A stretch of DNA of 64,000 bases from Atherix ibis (GCA_958298945.1 OY282608.1:79532806-79596805); one strand, 5' to 3'; shown: positions 13,601-29,400, numbered from the stretch's first letter. Numbers and translations: made by a program. The notes: generated from the sequence alone by a model not told the origin.

Positions 13601-16600
13601 AAACCAACAAACAAATAAACCAATAAACCAACAAACGAACAAACCAACAAACCAACAAACCAACAAACCAACAAACGAACAAACCAAAAAACCAACAAAA
13701 CAACAAACCAACAAACGAACAAACCACAACCCAACAAACCAACAAACCAACAAACCAACAAACCAACAACCGAACAAACCAACAAACCAACAAACCAACA
13801 AACCAACAAACGAACAAACCAAAAAAACCAACAAACCAAGAAACCAACAAATTAACAAACCAACAAACCAACAAACCAACAAACTAAAAACGAACAAACC
13901 ACAACCCAACAAACCAACAAACCAACAAACCAAAAAACCAACAAACGAACAAACCAACAAACCAACAATCCAACAAACCAACAAACCAACAAACCAACAA
14001 ACCAACAAACCAACAAACCAACAAACCAACAAACTAACAAACCAACAAACCAAAAAACGAAAAAACCAACAAACCAACAAACCAACAAACCAACAAAACA
14101 ACAAACCAACAAACAAACAAACCAACAAACCAACAAACCAACAAACCAGCGGACCAACAAACCAACAAACGAGCAAACCAACAAACCAACAAACAAACAA
14201 ACCATTAAACGAACAAACCAATAAACCAACAAACCAACAAACTAAAAACGAACAAACCAACAAACCAAAAACTAACAAACCAACACACAAATAAACCAAT
14301 AAACCAACAAACCAACAAACCAACAAGCCAACAAACGAACAAACCAACAAACCAACAAACCAACAAACCAACAAACCAACTAACCAACAAACCAACAAAC
14401 CAATACACCAACAAACCAACAAACCAACAAACCAACAAACCAACAAACCAACAAACCAACAAACCAACAAACCAACAAGCCAACAAACCAACAAACCAAC
14501 AAACGAACAAACCAACAAACCAGCAAACCAACAAACCAACAAACGAACAAACCAAAAAACCAAAAAACCAACAAACAAACAAACCAACAAACGAACAAAC
14601 CACAACCCAACAAACCAACAAACCAACAAACAAACAAACCAACAAACCAACTAACCAACAAACCAATACACCAACAAACCAACAAACGAACAAACCAAAA
14701 AAACCAACAAACCAAGAAACCAACAAATTAACAAACCAACAAACCAACAAACCAACAAACTAAAAACGAACAAACCAGCAAACCAACAAACTAACAAACC
14801 AACAAACAAATAAACCAATAAACCAACAAACGAACAAACCAACAAACCAACAAACCAACAAACCAACAAACGAACAAACCAAAAAACCAACAAACCAACA
14901 AACCAACAAACGCACAAACCACAACCCAACAAACCAACAAACCAACAAACCAACAAACCAACAACCGAACAAACCAACAAACCAACAAACCAACAAACCA
15001 ACAAACGAACAAACCAAAAAAACCAACAAACCAAGAAACCAACAAATTAACAAACCAACAAACCAACCAACCAACAAACTAAAAACGAACAAACCACAAC
15101 CCAACAAACCAACAAACCAACAAACCAAAAAACCAACAAACGAACAAACCAACAAACCAACAATCCAACAAACCAACAAACCAACAAACCAACAAACCAA
15201 CAAACCAACAAACCAACAAACCAACAAACCAACAAACCAACAAACCAACAACCGAACAAACCAACAAACCAACAAACCAACAAACCAACAAACGAACAAA
15301 CCAAAAAAACCAACAAACCAAGAAACCAACAAATTAACAAACCAACAAACCAACAAACCAACAAACTAAAAACGAACAAACCAACAAACCAACAAACCAA
15401 CAACCGAACAAACCAACAAACCAACAAACCAACAAACCAACAAACGAACAAACCAACAAACCAACAAACCAACAAACCAACAAACCAACAAACCAACAAC
15501 CGAACAAACCAAGAAACCAACAAACCAACAAACCAACAAACGAACAAACCAAAAAAACCAACAAACCAAGAAACCAACAAATTAACAAACCAACAAACCA
15601 ACAAACCAACAAACTAAAAACGAACAAACCAACAAACCAACAAACCAACAACCGAACAAACCAACAAACCAACAAACCAACAAACCAACAAACCAACAAA
15701 CCAACAAACCAACAAACGAACAAACCAAAAAAACCAACAAACCAAGAAACAAACAAATTAACAAACCAACAAACCAACAAACCAACAAACTAAAAACGAA
15801 CAAACCAGCAAACTAACAAACTAACAAACCAACAAACAAATAAACCAATAAACCAACAAACGAACAAACCAACAAACCAACAAATAACAAACCAACAAAC
15901 GAACAAACCAAAAAACCAACAAACCAACAAACCAACAAACGAACAAACCACAACCCAACAAACCAACAAACCAACAAACCAACAAACCAACAACCGAACA
16001 AACCAACAAACCAACAAACCAACAAACGAACATATCAAAAAAACCAACAAACCAAGAAACCAACAAATTAACAAACCAACAAACCAACAAACCAACAAAC
16101 TAAAAACGAACAAACCACAACCCAACAAACCAACAAACCAACAAACCAAAAAACCAACAAACGAACAAACCAACATACCAACAATCCAACAAACCAACAA
16201 ACCAACAAACCAACAAACCAACAAACCAACAAACCAACAAACCAACAAACCAACAAGCCAACAAACCAACAAACCAACAAACGAACAAACCAACAAACCA
16301 GCAAACCAACAAACCAACAAACGAACAAACCAAAAAACCAAAAAACCAACAAACCAACAAACCAACAAACGAACAAACCAAAAAACGAACAAACCAAAAA
16401 ACCAAAAAACCAACAATCCAACAAACCAACAAACCAACAAACCAACAAACCAACAAACCAACAAACCAACAAACCAACAAACCAACAAACCAACAAACTA
16501 ACAAACCAACAAACCAAAAAACGAAAAAACCAACAAACCAACAAACCAACAAACCAACAAACGAACAAACCAAAAAAACCAACAAACCAAGAAACCAACA

Positions 16601-18150
16601 AATTAACAAACCAACAAACCAACAAACCAACAAACTAAAAACGAACAAACCAGCAAACCAACAAACTAACAAACCAACGAACAAATAAACCAATAAACCA
16701 ACAAACGAACAAACCAACAAACCAACAAACCAACAAACAAACAAACCAAAAAACCAACAAACCAACAAACCAACAAACCAACAAGCCAACAAACCAACAA
16801 ACCAACAAACGAACAAACCAACAAACCAGCAAACCAACAAACCAACAAACGAACAAACCAAAAAACCAAAAAACCAACAAACCAACAAACCAACAAACGA
16901 ACAAACCACAACCCAACAAACCAAAAAACCAACAAACAAACAAACCAACAAACCAACTAACCAACAAACCAATACACCAACAAACCAACAAACGAACAAA
17001 CCAAAAAAACCAACAAACCAAGAAACCAACAAATTAACAAACCAACAAACCAACAAACCAACAAACTAAAAACGAACAAACCAGCAAACCAACAAACTAA
17101 CAAACCAACAAACAAATAAACCAATAAACCAACAAAAGAACAAACCAACAAACCAACAAACCAACAAACCAACAAACGAACAAACCAAAAAACCAACAAA
17201 CCAACAAACCAACAAACGAACAAACCACAACCCAACAAACCAACAAACCAACAAACCAACAAACCAACAACCGAACAAACCAACAAACCAACAAACCAAC
17301 AAACCAACAAACGAACAAACCAAAAAAACCAACAAACCAAGAAACCAACAAATTAACAAACCAACAAACCAACAAACCAACAAACTAAAAACGAACAAAC
17401 CACAACCCAACAAACCAACAAACCAACAAGCCAAAAAACCAACAAACGAACAAACCAACAAACCAACAATCCAACAAACCAACAAACCAACAAACCAACA
17501 AACCAACAAACCAACAAACCAACAAACCAACAAACCAACAAACCAACAACCGAACAAACCAACAAACCAACAAACCAACAAACCAACAAACGAACAAACC
17601 AAAAAAACCAACAAACCAAGAAACCAACAAATTAACAAACCAACAAACCAACAAACCAACAAATTAAAAACGAACAAACCAACAAACCAACAAACCAACA
17701 ACCGAACAAACCAACAAACCAACAAACCAACAAACCAACAAACGAACAAACCAAAAAAACCAACAAACCAAGAAACCAACAAATTAACAAACCAACAAAC
17801 CAACAAACTAAAAACGAACAAACCAGCAAACCAACAAACTAACAAACCAACAAACAAATAAACCAATAAACCAAAAAACGAACAAACCAACAAACCAACA
17901 AACCAACAAACCAACAAACGAACAAACCAAAAAACCAACAAACCAACAAACCAACAAACGAACAAACCACAACCCAACAAACCAACAAACCAACAAACCA
18001 ACAAACCAACAACCGAACAAACCAACAAACCAACAAACCAACAAACGAACAAACCAAAAAAACCAACAAACCAAGAAACCAACAAATTAACAAACCAACA
18101 AACCAACAAACCAACAAACTAAAAACGAACAAACCACAACCCAACAAACC
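10621..18150. repeat. Flavour A satellite, mosaic of ~0.28-0.32 kb modules
   Basis: Continuation of the AAATTAAC / CTAAAAACGAAC module grammar, without a clean longer period. Anchors occur for example near 11,039, 13,091, 14,726, 15,045, 15,331, 17,031 and 17,350, and the last regular one is at 18,084. The stretch at about 14,760-15,356 closely matches 3,098-3,694 in variant order. CAGCGG occurs once (14,147). Rare variants useful as markers are CAATATAAC near 11,909, CATATC near 16,031 and AAATAACAAACC near 15,883. The image in unit 2 is 30,548-38,077. No gene-like content. Confidence 0.85.
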
Positions 18151-21100
18151 AACAAACCAACAAACGAACAAACCAAAAAACCAAAAAACCAACAAACCAA
18201 CAAACCAACAAACGAACCAACTACAACCCAACAAACCAACAAACCAACAAACAAACAAACCAACAAACCAACTAACCAACAAACCAATACACCAACAAAC
18301 CAACAAACCAACAAACCAACAAACCAACAAACCAACAAACCAACAAACCAACAAACCAACAAACCAATACACCAACAAACCAACGAACGAACAAACCAAA
18401 AAACTAACAAACGAACAAACGAACAAACCAACAATCCAACAAACCAACAAACCAACAAACCAACAAACCAACAAACCATCAAACCAACAAACCAACAAAC
18501 CAACAAACCAAAAAACCAACAAACCAGCAAACCAACAAACCAACAAACGAGCAAACCAACAAACCAACATACCAACAAACAAACAAACCAACAAACGAAC
18601 AAACCAATAAACCAACAAACCAACAAACCAACAAACCAACAAACCAACAAACGAACAAACCAACAAACCAACAAACCAACAAACCAACAAACTAACAAAC
18701 AAACAAACCAACAAACCAACAAACCAACAAACCAATAAACCAACAAACCAACAAACCAGCAAACCAACAAACCAACAAACGAGAACAAACTAACAAACAA
18801 ACAAACCAAAAAACGAACAAACCAACAAACCAACAAACCAACAAACCAACAAACCAACAAACCAACTAACCAACAAACCAATACACCAACAAACCAACAA
18901 ACCAACAAACCAACAAACCAACAAACCAACAAACCAACAAACCAACAAACCAACAAACCAACAAGCCAACAAACCAACAAACTAACAAACGAACAAACCA
19001 ACAAACCAACAAACCAACAAACCAACAAACCAACAAACCAAAAAACCAAAAAACCAACAAACGAACAAACCAACAAACCAACAAACCAACAAACCGACAA
19101 ACGAACAAACCACAACACAACAAACCAACTAACCAAACAAACCAACAAACCAACTAACCAACAAACCAATACACCAACAAACCAACAAACCAACAAACCA
19201 ACAAACCAACAAACCAACAAACCAACAAACCAACAAACCAACAAACCAACAAGCCAACAAACCAACAAACCAACAAACGAACAAACCAACAAACCAACAA
19301 ACCAACAAACCAACAAACCAACAAACGAACAATTCAACAAACCAACAAACCAACAAACCAACAAGCCAACAAACAAACAAACCAACAAACGAACAAACCA
19401 ACAACCCAACAAACCAACAAACCAACAAACCAACAAACCAACAACCGAACAAACCAACAAACCAATAAACCAACAAACGAACAAACCAAAAAAACTAACA
19501 AACCAAGAAACCAACAAACCAACAAACCAACAAACCAACAAACCAACAAACCAACAAACTAATAAACAAACAAACTAACAAACCAACAAACCAACAAACC
19601 AACAAACTAACATACCAACAAACCAACAAACCAACAAACCAACCAACCAACAAACCAACGAACGAACAAACCAAAAAACCAACAAACGAACAAACGAACA
19701 AGCCAACAAACCAACAAACCAACAAACCAACAAACCAGCAAACCTACAAACCAATAAACCAACAAACCAAAAAACCAACAAACCAACAAACCAGCAAACC
19801 AACAAACCAACATACGAGCAAACCAACAAACCAACATACCAACAAACAAACAAACCAACAAACGAACAAACCAATAAACCAACAAACCAACAAACCAACA
19901 AACCAACAAACTAAAAACGAACAAACCAACAAACCAACAAACTAACAAACCAACAAACAAATAAACCAATAAACCAACAAACAAACAAACCAAAAAACCA
20001 ACAAACGAACAAACCAACAAACCAACAATCCAACAAACCAACAAACCAACAAACCAACAAACCAACAAACCAACAAACCAACAAACTAACAAACAAACAA
20101 AGCAACAAACCAATAGATGAACAAACCAACAAACCAACAAACCAACAATCCAACAAACCAACAAACCAACAAACTAACAAACCAACAAACCAACAAACCA
20201 ACAAACCAACAAACGAGCAAACCAACAAACAAATAAACCAACATACCAACAAACCAACAAACCAACAAACCAACAACCGAACAAACCAACAAACCAACAA
20301 ACCAACAAACGAACAAACCAAAAAAACTAACAAACCGAGAAACCAAGAAACCAACAAACCAACAAACCAACAAACCAACAAACCAACAAACCAACAAACC
20401 AACAAACCAACAAACCAATAAACTAACGAACTAACAAACCAACAAACCAACAAACCATCGAACCAACAAACCAACAAACCAACAAACGAACAAACCAACA
20501 AACCAACAAACCAACAAACCAACAAGCCAACAAACCAACAAACCAACAAACGAACAAACCAACAAACCAACAAACCAACAAACCAACAAAAAACCAAAAA
20601 CCCAACAAATAAACAAACCAACAAACCAACAAACCAACAAACCAACAAACGAACAAACAAACAAAACAACAACCAACAAACCAACAAACGAGCAATAAAT
20701 CAAACCAACAAACCACAAAGCAACAAACCAACAAACAAACAAACCAACAAACCAACAAACCAACAAACCAACAAACCAACAAACCAACAAACCAACAAAC
20801 CAACAAACCAACAAACCAACAAACCAACAAACCAACAAACCAACAAACCAACAAACCAACAAACGAACAAACCAACAAACCAACAAACCAAGAAACAAAT
20901 AAACCAACAAAAAAACAAACAAACAAACCAACAAACCAACAAACTAACAAACCAACAAACCAACAAACCAACAAACCAACAAACCAACAAACCAACAAAC
21001 CAACAAACCAACAAACCAACAAACCAACAAACCAACAAACCAACAAACCAACAAACCAACAAACCAACAAACCAACAAACGAACAAACCAATAATCCAAC

Positions 21101-23276
21101 AAACTAACAAAGCAACAAACCAACAAACCAACAAATTAAGAAACCAACAAACAAACAAACCAATAAACCAACAAACTAACAAACCAAGAAACCAACAAAC
21201 CAACAAACCAACAAACCAATAAACCAACAAACCAACAAACCAACAAACGGACAATTCAACAAACTAACAAACCAACAAAACAACAAACCAACAAACCAAC
21301 AAACCAACAAACCAGCAGACCAACAAACCAACAAACGAGCAAACCAACAAACCAACAAACCAACCAACAAACAAACCATTAAACGAACAAACCAATAAAC
21401 CAACAAACCAACAAACCAACAAACCAACAAACCAACAAACCAACAAACTAAAAACGAACAAACCACCAAACCAACAAACAAATAAACCAATAAACCAACA
21501 AACCAACAAACCAACAAACCAACAAACGAACAAACCAACAAACCAACAAACCAAGAAACCAACAAACCAACTAACCAACAAACCAACAAACCAATACACC
21601 AACAAACCAACAAACCAACAAACCAACAAACCAACAAACCAACAAGCCAAAAAACCAACAAACCAACAAACGAACAAACCAACAAACCAGCAAACCAACA
21701 AACCAACAAACGAACAAACCAAAAAACCAAAAAACCAACAAACCAACAAACCAACAAACGAATAAACCACAACCCAACAAACCAACAAACCAACAAACCA
21801 ACTAACCAACAAACCAATACACCAACAAACCAACAAACCAACAAACCAACAAACCAACAAACCAACAAACCAACAAACCAACAAACCAACAAGCCAACAA
21901 ACCAAAAAACCAACAAACGAACAAACCAACAAACCAACAAACCAACAAACCAACAAACCAACAAACGAACAATTCAACAAACCAACAAACCAACAAACCA
22001 ACAAGCCAACAAACCAACAAACTAACAAACCAACAAACGAACAAACCAACAACCCAACAAACCAACAAACCAACAAAACAACAAACCAACAAACCAACAA
22101 CCGAACAAACCAACAAACCAACAAACCAACAAACGAACAAACCAAAAAAACTAACAAACCAAGAAACCAACAAACCATCAAACCAACAAACCAAGAAACC
22201 AATAAACAAACAAACTAACAAACCAACAAACCAACAAACCAACGAACCAACAAACCAACAAACCAACAAACGAACAAACCAACAAACCAACAAACCAACA
22301 AACCAACAAACCAACAAACCAACAAACCAACAAACCAACAAACAAACAAACGAACAAACGAACAAACGAACAAACCAACAAACCAACAAACCAACAAACC
22401 AACAAATCAACAAACGAGCAAACCAACAAACCAACATACCAACAAACAAACAAACCAAAAAACGAACAAACCAATAAACCAACAAACCAACAAACCAACA
22501 AACTAAAAACGAACAAACCAACAAACCAACAAACTAACAAACCAACTAACCAACAAACCAATACACCAACAAACCAACAAACCAACAAACCAACAAACCA
22601 ACAACCCAACAAACCAACAAACCAACAAACCAACAAGCCAACAAACCAACAAACCAACAAACAAACAAACCAACAAACCAACAAACCAACAAACCAACAA
22701 ACGAACAAACCAAAAAACCAAAAAACCAACAAACCAACAAACCAACAAACGAACAAACCACAACCAAACAAATTAACAAACCAACAAACCAACAAACCAA
22801 CTAATCAACAAACCAATACACCAACAAACCAACAAACCAACAAACCAACAAACCAACAAACCCACAAACCAACAAACCAACAAACCAACAAACCAACAAA
22901 CCAACAAGCCAACAAACCAACAGACCAACAAACGAACAAACCAACAAACCAACAAACCAACAAACCAACAAACCGACAACCCAACAAACCAACAAACCAA
23001 CAAACCAACAAACCAACAAACCAACAAACCAACAAACCAACAAAGAAACAAACCAACAAACCAACAAACTAACAAACCAACAAACCAACAAACCAACAAA
23101 CCAACCAACCAACAAACCAACAAACCAACAAACCAACAAACCAAAAAACCAACAAACCAACAAACCAGCAAACCAACAAACCAATAAACGAGCAAACCAA
23201 CAAACCAACATACCAACACACAAACAAACCAACAAACGAACAACCCAATAAACCAACAAACCAACAAACCAACAAA
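18151..23276. repeat. Flavour B satellite in 20-kb unit 1
   Basis: After the last regular AAATTAAC the variant vocabulary changes. CCAATACACC and CCAACTAACC remain common, and new markers appear: AAAGCAAC (near 20,100 and 21,110), CGGACAATTCAAC (21,249), CGAACAATTCAAC (near 19,327 and 21,967) and CAATAGATGAAC (20,111). The 0.3-kb module rhythm is lost and long runs of perfect consensus occur, for example about 20,740-20,860 and 20,955-21,075. The same content lies in unit 2 at 38,078-43,203. The A/B boundary is a change in variant content, not a break in the satellite. Confidence 0.8.
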
Positions 23277-23429
23277 ACAACAAACCAACAAACCAACAAC
23301 CGAACAAACCAACAAACCAACAAACCAACAAACGAACAAACCAAAAAAACTAACAAACCAAGAAACCAACAAACCAACAAACCAACAAACCAAGAAACCA
23401 ATAAACAAACAAACTAACAAACCAACAAA
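23277..23429. repeat. Junction segment at the end of 20-kb unit 1, partly copied from 22.08-22.22 kb
   Basis: This short stretch separates the matched parts of the two 20-kb units and has no equivalent after unit 2. It matches about 22,075-22,216 at a constant offset of 1,199: AAAAC at 22,075 and 23,274, CCGAAC at 22,101 and 23,300, and the G of CCAAGAAACCAATAAAC at 22,195 and 23,394. It lacks the T found at 22,178, so that T probably arose in unit 1 after this segment was copied. It is the likely footprint of the unequal exchange or template switch that made the duplication. Confidence 0.75.
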
Positions 23430-26400
23430 CCAACAAACCAACAAACCAACAAACCAACAAACCAACAAACCAACAAACCTACAAACCAACAAACCAACAA
23501 ACCAACAAACCAACAACCGAACAAACCAACAAACCAACAAACCAACAAACCAACAAACGAACAAACCAAAAAAACCAACAAACCAAGAAACCAACAAATT
23601 AACAAACCAACAAACCAACAAACCAACAAACTAAAAACGAACAAACCAGCAAACCAACAAACTAACAAACCAACAAACAAATAAACCAATAAACCAACAA
23701 ACGAACAAACCAACAAACCAACAAACCAACAAACCAACAAACGAACAAACCAAAAAACCAACAAACCAACAAACCAACAAACGAACAAACCACAACCCAA
23801 CAAACCAACAAACCAACAAACCAACAAACCAACAACCGAACAAACCAACAAACCAACAAACCAACAAACCAACAAACGAACAAACCAAAAAAACCAACAA
23901 ACCAAGAAACCAACAAATTAACAAACCAACAAACCAACAAACCAACAAACTAAAAACGAACAAACCACAACCCAACAAACCAACAAACCAACAAACCAAA
24001 AAACCAACAAACGAACAAACCAACAAACCAACAATCCAACAAACCAACAAACCAACAAACCAACAAACCAACAAACCAACAAACCAACAAACCAACAAAC
24101 CAACAAACTAACAAACCAACAAACCAAAAAACGAAAAAACCAACAAACCAACAAACCAACAAACCAACAAAACAACAAACCAACAAACAAACAAACCAAC
24201 AAACCAACAAACCAACAAACCAACAAACCAGCGGACCAACAAACCAACAAACGAGCAAACCAACAAACCAACAAACAAACAAACCATTAAACGAACAAAC
24301 CAATAAACCAACAAACCAACAAACTAAAAACGAACAAACCAACAAACCAAAAACTAACAAACCAACACACAAATAAACCAATAAACCAACAAACCAACAA
24401 ACCAACAAACCAACAAACGAACAAACCAACAAACCAACAAACCAACAAACCAACAAACGAACAAACCAAAAAACCAACAAACCAACAAACCAACAAACGA
24501 ACAAACCACAACCCAACAAACCAACAAACCAACAAACCAACAAACCAACAACCGAACAAACCAACAAACCAACAAACCAACAAACCAACAAACCAACAAA
24601 CGAACAAACCAAAAAAACGAACAAACCAAGAAACCAACAAATTAACAAACCAACAAACCAACAAACCAACAAACTAAAAACGAACAAACCAGCAAACCAA
24701 CAAACTAACAAACCAACAAACAAATAAACCAATAAACCAACAAACGAACAAACCAACAAACCAACAAACCAACAAACCAACAAACGAACAAACCAAAAAA
24801 CCAACAAACCAACAAACCAACAAACGAACAAACCTCAACCCAACAAACCAACAAACCAACAAACCAACAAACCAACAACCGAACAAACCAACAAACCAAC
24901 AAACCAACAAACCAACAAACGAACAAACCAAAAAAACCAACAAACCAAGAAACCAACAAATTAACAAACCAACAAACCAACAAAACAACAAACTAAAAAC
25001 GAACAAACCACAACCCAACAAACCAACAAACCAACAAACCAAAAAACCAACAAACGAACAAACCAACAAACCAACAATCCAACAAACCAACAAACCAACA
25101 AACCAACAAACCAACAAACCAACAAACCAACAAACCAACAAACCAACAAACCAACAACCGAACAAACCAACAAACCAACAAACCAACAAACCAACAAACG
25201 AACAAACCAAAAAAACCAACAAACCAAGAAACCAACAAATTAACAAACCAACAAACCAACAAACCAACAAACTAAAAACGAACAAACCAGCAAACCAACA
25301 AACTAACAAACCAACAAACAAATAAACCAATAAACCAACAAACGAACAAACCAACAAACCAACAAACCAACAAACCAACAAACGAACAAACCAAAAAACC
25401 AACAAACCAACAAACCAACAAACGAACAAACCACAACCCAACAAACCAACAAACCAACAAACCAACAAACCAACAACCGAACAAACCAACAAACCAACAA
25501 ACCAACAAACCAACAAACGAACAAACCAAAAAAACCAACAAACCAAGAAACCAACAAATTAACAAACCAACAAACCAACAAACCAACAAACTAAAAACGA
25601 ACAAACCACAACCCAACAAACCAACAAACCAACAAACCAAAAAACCAACAAACGAACAAACCAACAAACCAACAATCCAACAAACCAACAAACCAACAAA
25701 CCAACAAACCAACAAACCAACAAACCAACAAACCAACAAACTAACAAACCAACAAACCAAAAAACGAAAAAACCAACAAACCAACAAACCAACAAACCAA
25801 CAAAACAACAAACCAACAAACAAACAAACCAACAAACCAACAAACCAACAAACCAACAAACCAGCGGACCAACAAACCAACAAACGAGCAAACCAACAAA
25901 CCAACAAACAAACAAACCATTAAACGAACAAACCAATAAACCAACAAACCAACAAACTAAAAACGAACAAACCAACAAACCAAAAACTAACAAACCAACA
26001 CACAAATAAACCAATAAACCAACAAACCAACAAACCAACAAGCCAACAAACGAACAAACCAACAAACCAACAAACCAACAAACCAACAAACCAACTAACC
26101 AACAAACCAGCAAACCAATACACCAACAAACCAACAAACCAACAAACCAACAAACCAACAAACCAACAAACCAACAAACCAATAAACCAACAAGCCAACA
26201 AACCAACAAACCAACAAACGAACAAACCAACAAACCAGCAAACCAACAAACCAACAAACGAACAAACCAAAAAACCAAAAAACCAACAAACCAACAAACC
26301 AACAAACGAACAAACCACAACCCAACAAACCAACAAACCAACAAACAAACAAACCAACAAACCAACAAACCAACAAACTAAAAACGAACAAACCAGCAAA

Positions 26401-29400
26401 CCAACAAACTAACAAACCAACAAACAAATAAACCAATAAACCAACAAACGAACAAACCAACAAACCAACAAACCAACAAACCAACAAACGAACAAACCAA
26501 AAAACCAACAAACCAACAAACCAACAAACGAACAAACCACAACCCAACAAACCAACAAACCAACAAACCAACAAACCAACAACCGAACAAACCAACAAAC
26601 CAACAAACCAGCAAACCAACAAACGAACAAACCAAAAAAACCAACAAACCAAGAAACCAACAAATTAACAAACCAACAAACCAACAAACCAACAAACTAA
26701 AAACGAACAAACCACAACCCAACAAACCAACAAACCAACAAACCAAAAAACCAACAAACGAACAAACCAACAAACCAACAATCCAACAAACCAACAAACT
26801 AAAAACGAACAAACCAGCAAACCAACAAACTAACAAACCAACAAACAAATAAACCAATAAACCAACAGACGAACAAACCAACAAACCAACAAACCAACAA
26901 ACCAACAAACGAACAAACCAAAAAACCAACAAACCAACAAACCAACAAACGAACAAACCACAACCCAACAAACCAACAAACCAACAAACCAACAAACCAA
27001 CAACCGAACAAACCAACAAACCAACAAACCAACAAACCAACAAACGAACAAACCAAAAAAACCAACAAACCAAGAAACCAACAAATTAACAAACCAACAA
27101 ACCAACAAACTAAAAACGAACAAACCACAACCCAACAAACCAACAAACCAACAAACCAAAAAACCAACAAACGAACAAACCAACAAACCAACAATCCAAC
27201 AAACCAACAAACCAACAAACCAACAAACCAACAAACCAACAAACCAACAAACCAACAAACTAACAAACCAAAAAACGAAAAAACCAACAAACCAACAAAC
27301 CAACAAACCAACAAAACAACAAACCAACAAACAAACAAACCAACAAACCAACAAACCAACAAACCAACAAACCAGCGGACCAACAAACCAACAAACGAGC
27401 AAACCAACAAACCAACAAACAAACAAACCATTAAACGAACAAACCAATAAACCAACAAACCAACAAACTAAAAACGAACAAACCAACAAACCAAAAACTA
27501 ACAAACCAACACACAAATAAACCAATAAACCAACAAACCAACAAACCAACAAGCCAACAAACGAACAAACCAACAAACCAACAAACCAACAAACCAACAA
27601 ACCAACTAACCAACAAACCAACAAACCAATACACCAACAAACCAACAAACCAACAAACCAACAAACCAACAAACCAACAAACCAACAAACCAACAAACCA
27701 ACAAACCAACAAGCCAACAAACCAACAAACCAACAAACCAACAAACGAACAAACCAACAAACCAGCAAACCAACAAACCAACAAACGAACAAACCAAAAA
27801 ACCAAAAAACCAACAAACCAACAAACCAACAAACGAACAAACCACAACCCAACAAACCAACAAACCAACAAACTAAAAACGAACAACCCAACAAACCAAC
27901 AAACCAACAAACCAAAAAACCAACAAACGAACAAACCAACAAACCAACAATCCAACAAACCAACAAACTAAAAACGAACAAACCAGCAAACCAACAAACT
28001 AACAAACCAACAAACAAATAAACCAATAAACCAACAAACGAACAAACCAACAAACCAACAAACCAACAAACCAACAAACGAACAAACCAAAAAACCAACA
28101 AACCAACAAACCAACAAACGAACAAACCACAACCCAACAAACCAACAAACCAACAAACCAACAAACCAACAACCGAACAAACCAACAAACCAACAAACCA
28201 ACAAACCAACAAACGAACAAACCAAAAAAACCAACAAACCAAGAAACCAACAAATTAACAAACCAACAAACCAACAAACTAAAAACGAACAAACCACAAC
28301 CCAACAAACCAACAAACCAACAAACCAAAAAACCAACAAACGAACAAACCAACAAACCAACAATCCAACAAACCAACAAACCAACAAACCAACAAACCAA
28401 CAAACCAACAAACCAACAAACCAACAAACTAACAAACCAAAAAACGAAAAAACCAACAAACCAACAAACCAACAAACCAACAAAACAACAAACCAACAAA
28501 CAAACAAACCAACAAACCAACAAACCAACAAACCAACAAACCAGCGGACCAACAAACCAACAAACGAGCAAACCAACAAACCAACAAACAAACAAACCAT
28601 TAAACGAACAAACCAATAAACCAACAAACCAACAAACTAAAAACGAACAAACCAACAAACCAAAAACTAACAAACCAACACACAAATAAACCAATAAACC
28701 AACAAACCAACAAACCAACAAGCCAACAAACGAACAAACCAACAAACCAACAAACCAACAAACCAACAAACCAACTAACCAACAAACCAGCAAACCAATA
28801 CACCAACAAACCAACAAACCAACAAACCAACAAACCAACAAACCAACAAACCAACAAACCAATAAACCAACAAGCCAACAAACCAACAAACCTACAAACG
28901 AACAAACCAACAAACCAGCAAACCAACAAACCAACAAACGAACAAACCAAAAAACCAAAAAACCAAAAAACCAACAAACCAACAAACCAACAAACGAACA
29001 AACCACAACCCAACAAACCAACAAACCAACAAACAAACAAACCAACAAACCAACAAACCAACAAACTAAAAACGAACAAACCAGCAAACCAACAAACTAA
29101 CAAACCAACAAACAAATAAACCAATAAACCAACAAACGAACAAACCAACAAACCAACAAACCAACAAACCAACAAACGAACAAACCAAAAAACCAACAAA
29201 CCAACAAACCAACAAACGAACAAACCACAACCCAACAAACCAACAAACCAACAAACCAACAAACCAACAACCGAACAAACCAACAAACCAACAAACCAAC
29301 AAACGAACAAACCAAAAAAACCAACAAACCAAGAAACCAACAAATTAACAAACCAACAAACCAACAAACCAACAAACTAAAAACGAACAAACCACAACCC

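Larger units (their letters stand above)
3503..23429. repeat. 20-kb tandem unit 1 (period 19,927 bp)
   Basis: The segment 3,503-23,276 recurs at 23,430-43,203 in direct orientation at a constant offset of 19,927. Matched markers include CCTACAAACC (3,551 and 23,478), CAGCGG (4,302, 5,935, 7,446, 8,615, 10,126, 14,147, each plus 19,927), the last regular AAATTAAC (18,084 and 38,011), TAGATGAAC with T at 20,118 and 40,045, and CCCAATAAACC (23,244 and 43,171). The left breakpoint is placed where the copies diverge: T at 3,502 against C at 23,429. I found six base differences: 11,857 G/A, 15,513 G/C, 17,664 T/C, 22,178 T/A, 22,773 T/C and 22,774 T/C (unit 1/unit 2). There is no net length change. 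The last 153 bases (23,277-23,429) have no counterpart after unit 2. The duplication may be recent, or it may be an assembly product. Confidence 0.93.

Noticed and set aside
18087..19541. Open frame of 484 codons on the - strand, the longest of many LVCWFVGL-type frames
   Set aside because: It is the octamer consensus translated. Neighbouring frames give the same peptide cycle, the start is a TTG inside the repeat, there is no domain or promoter, and stops fall where a variant octamer happens to make TAG, TAA or TGA.
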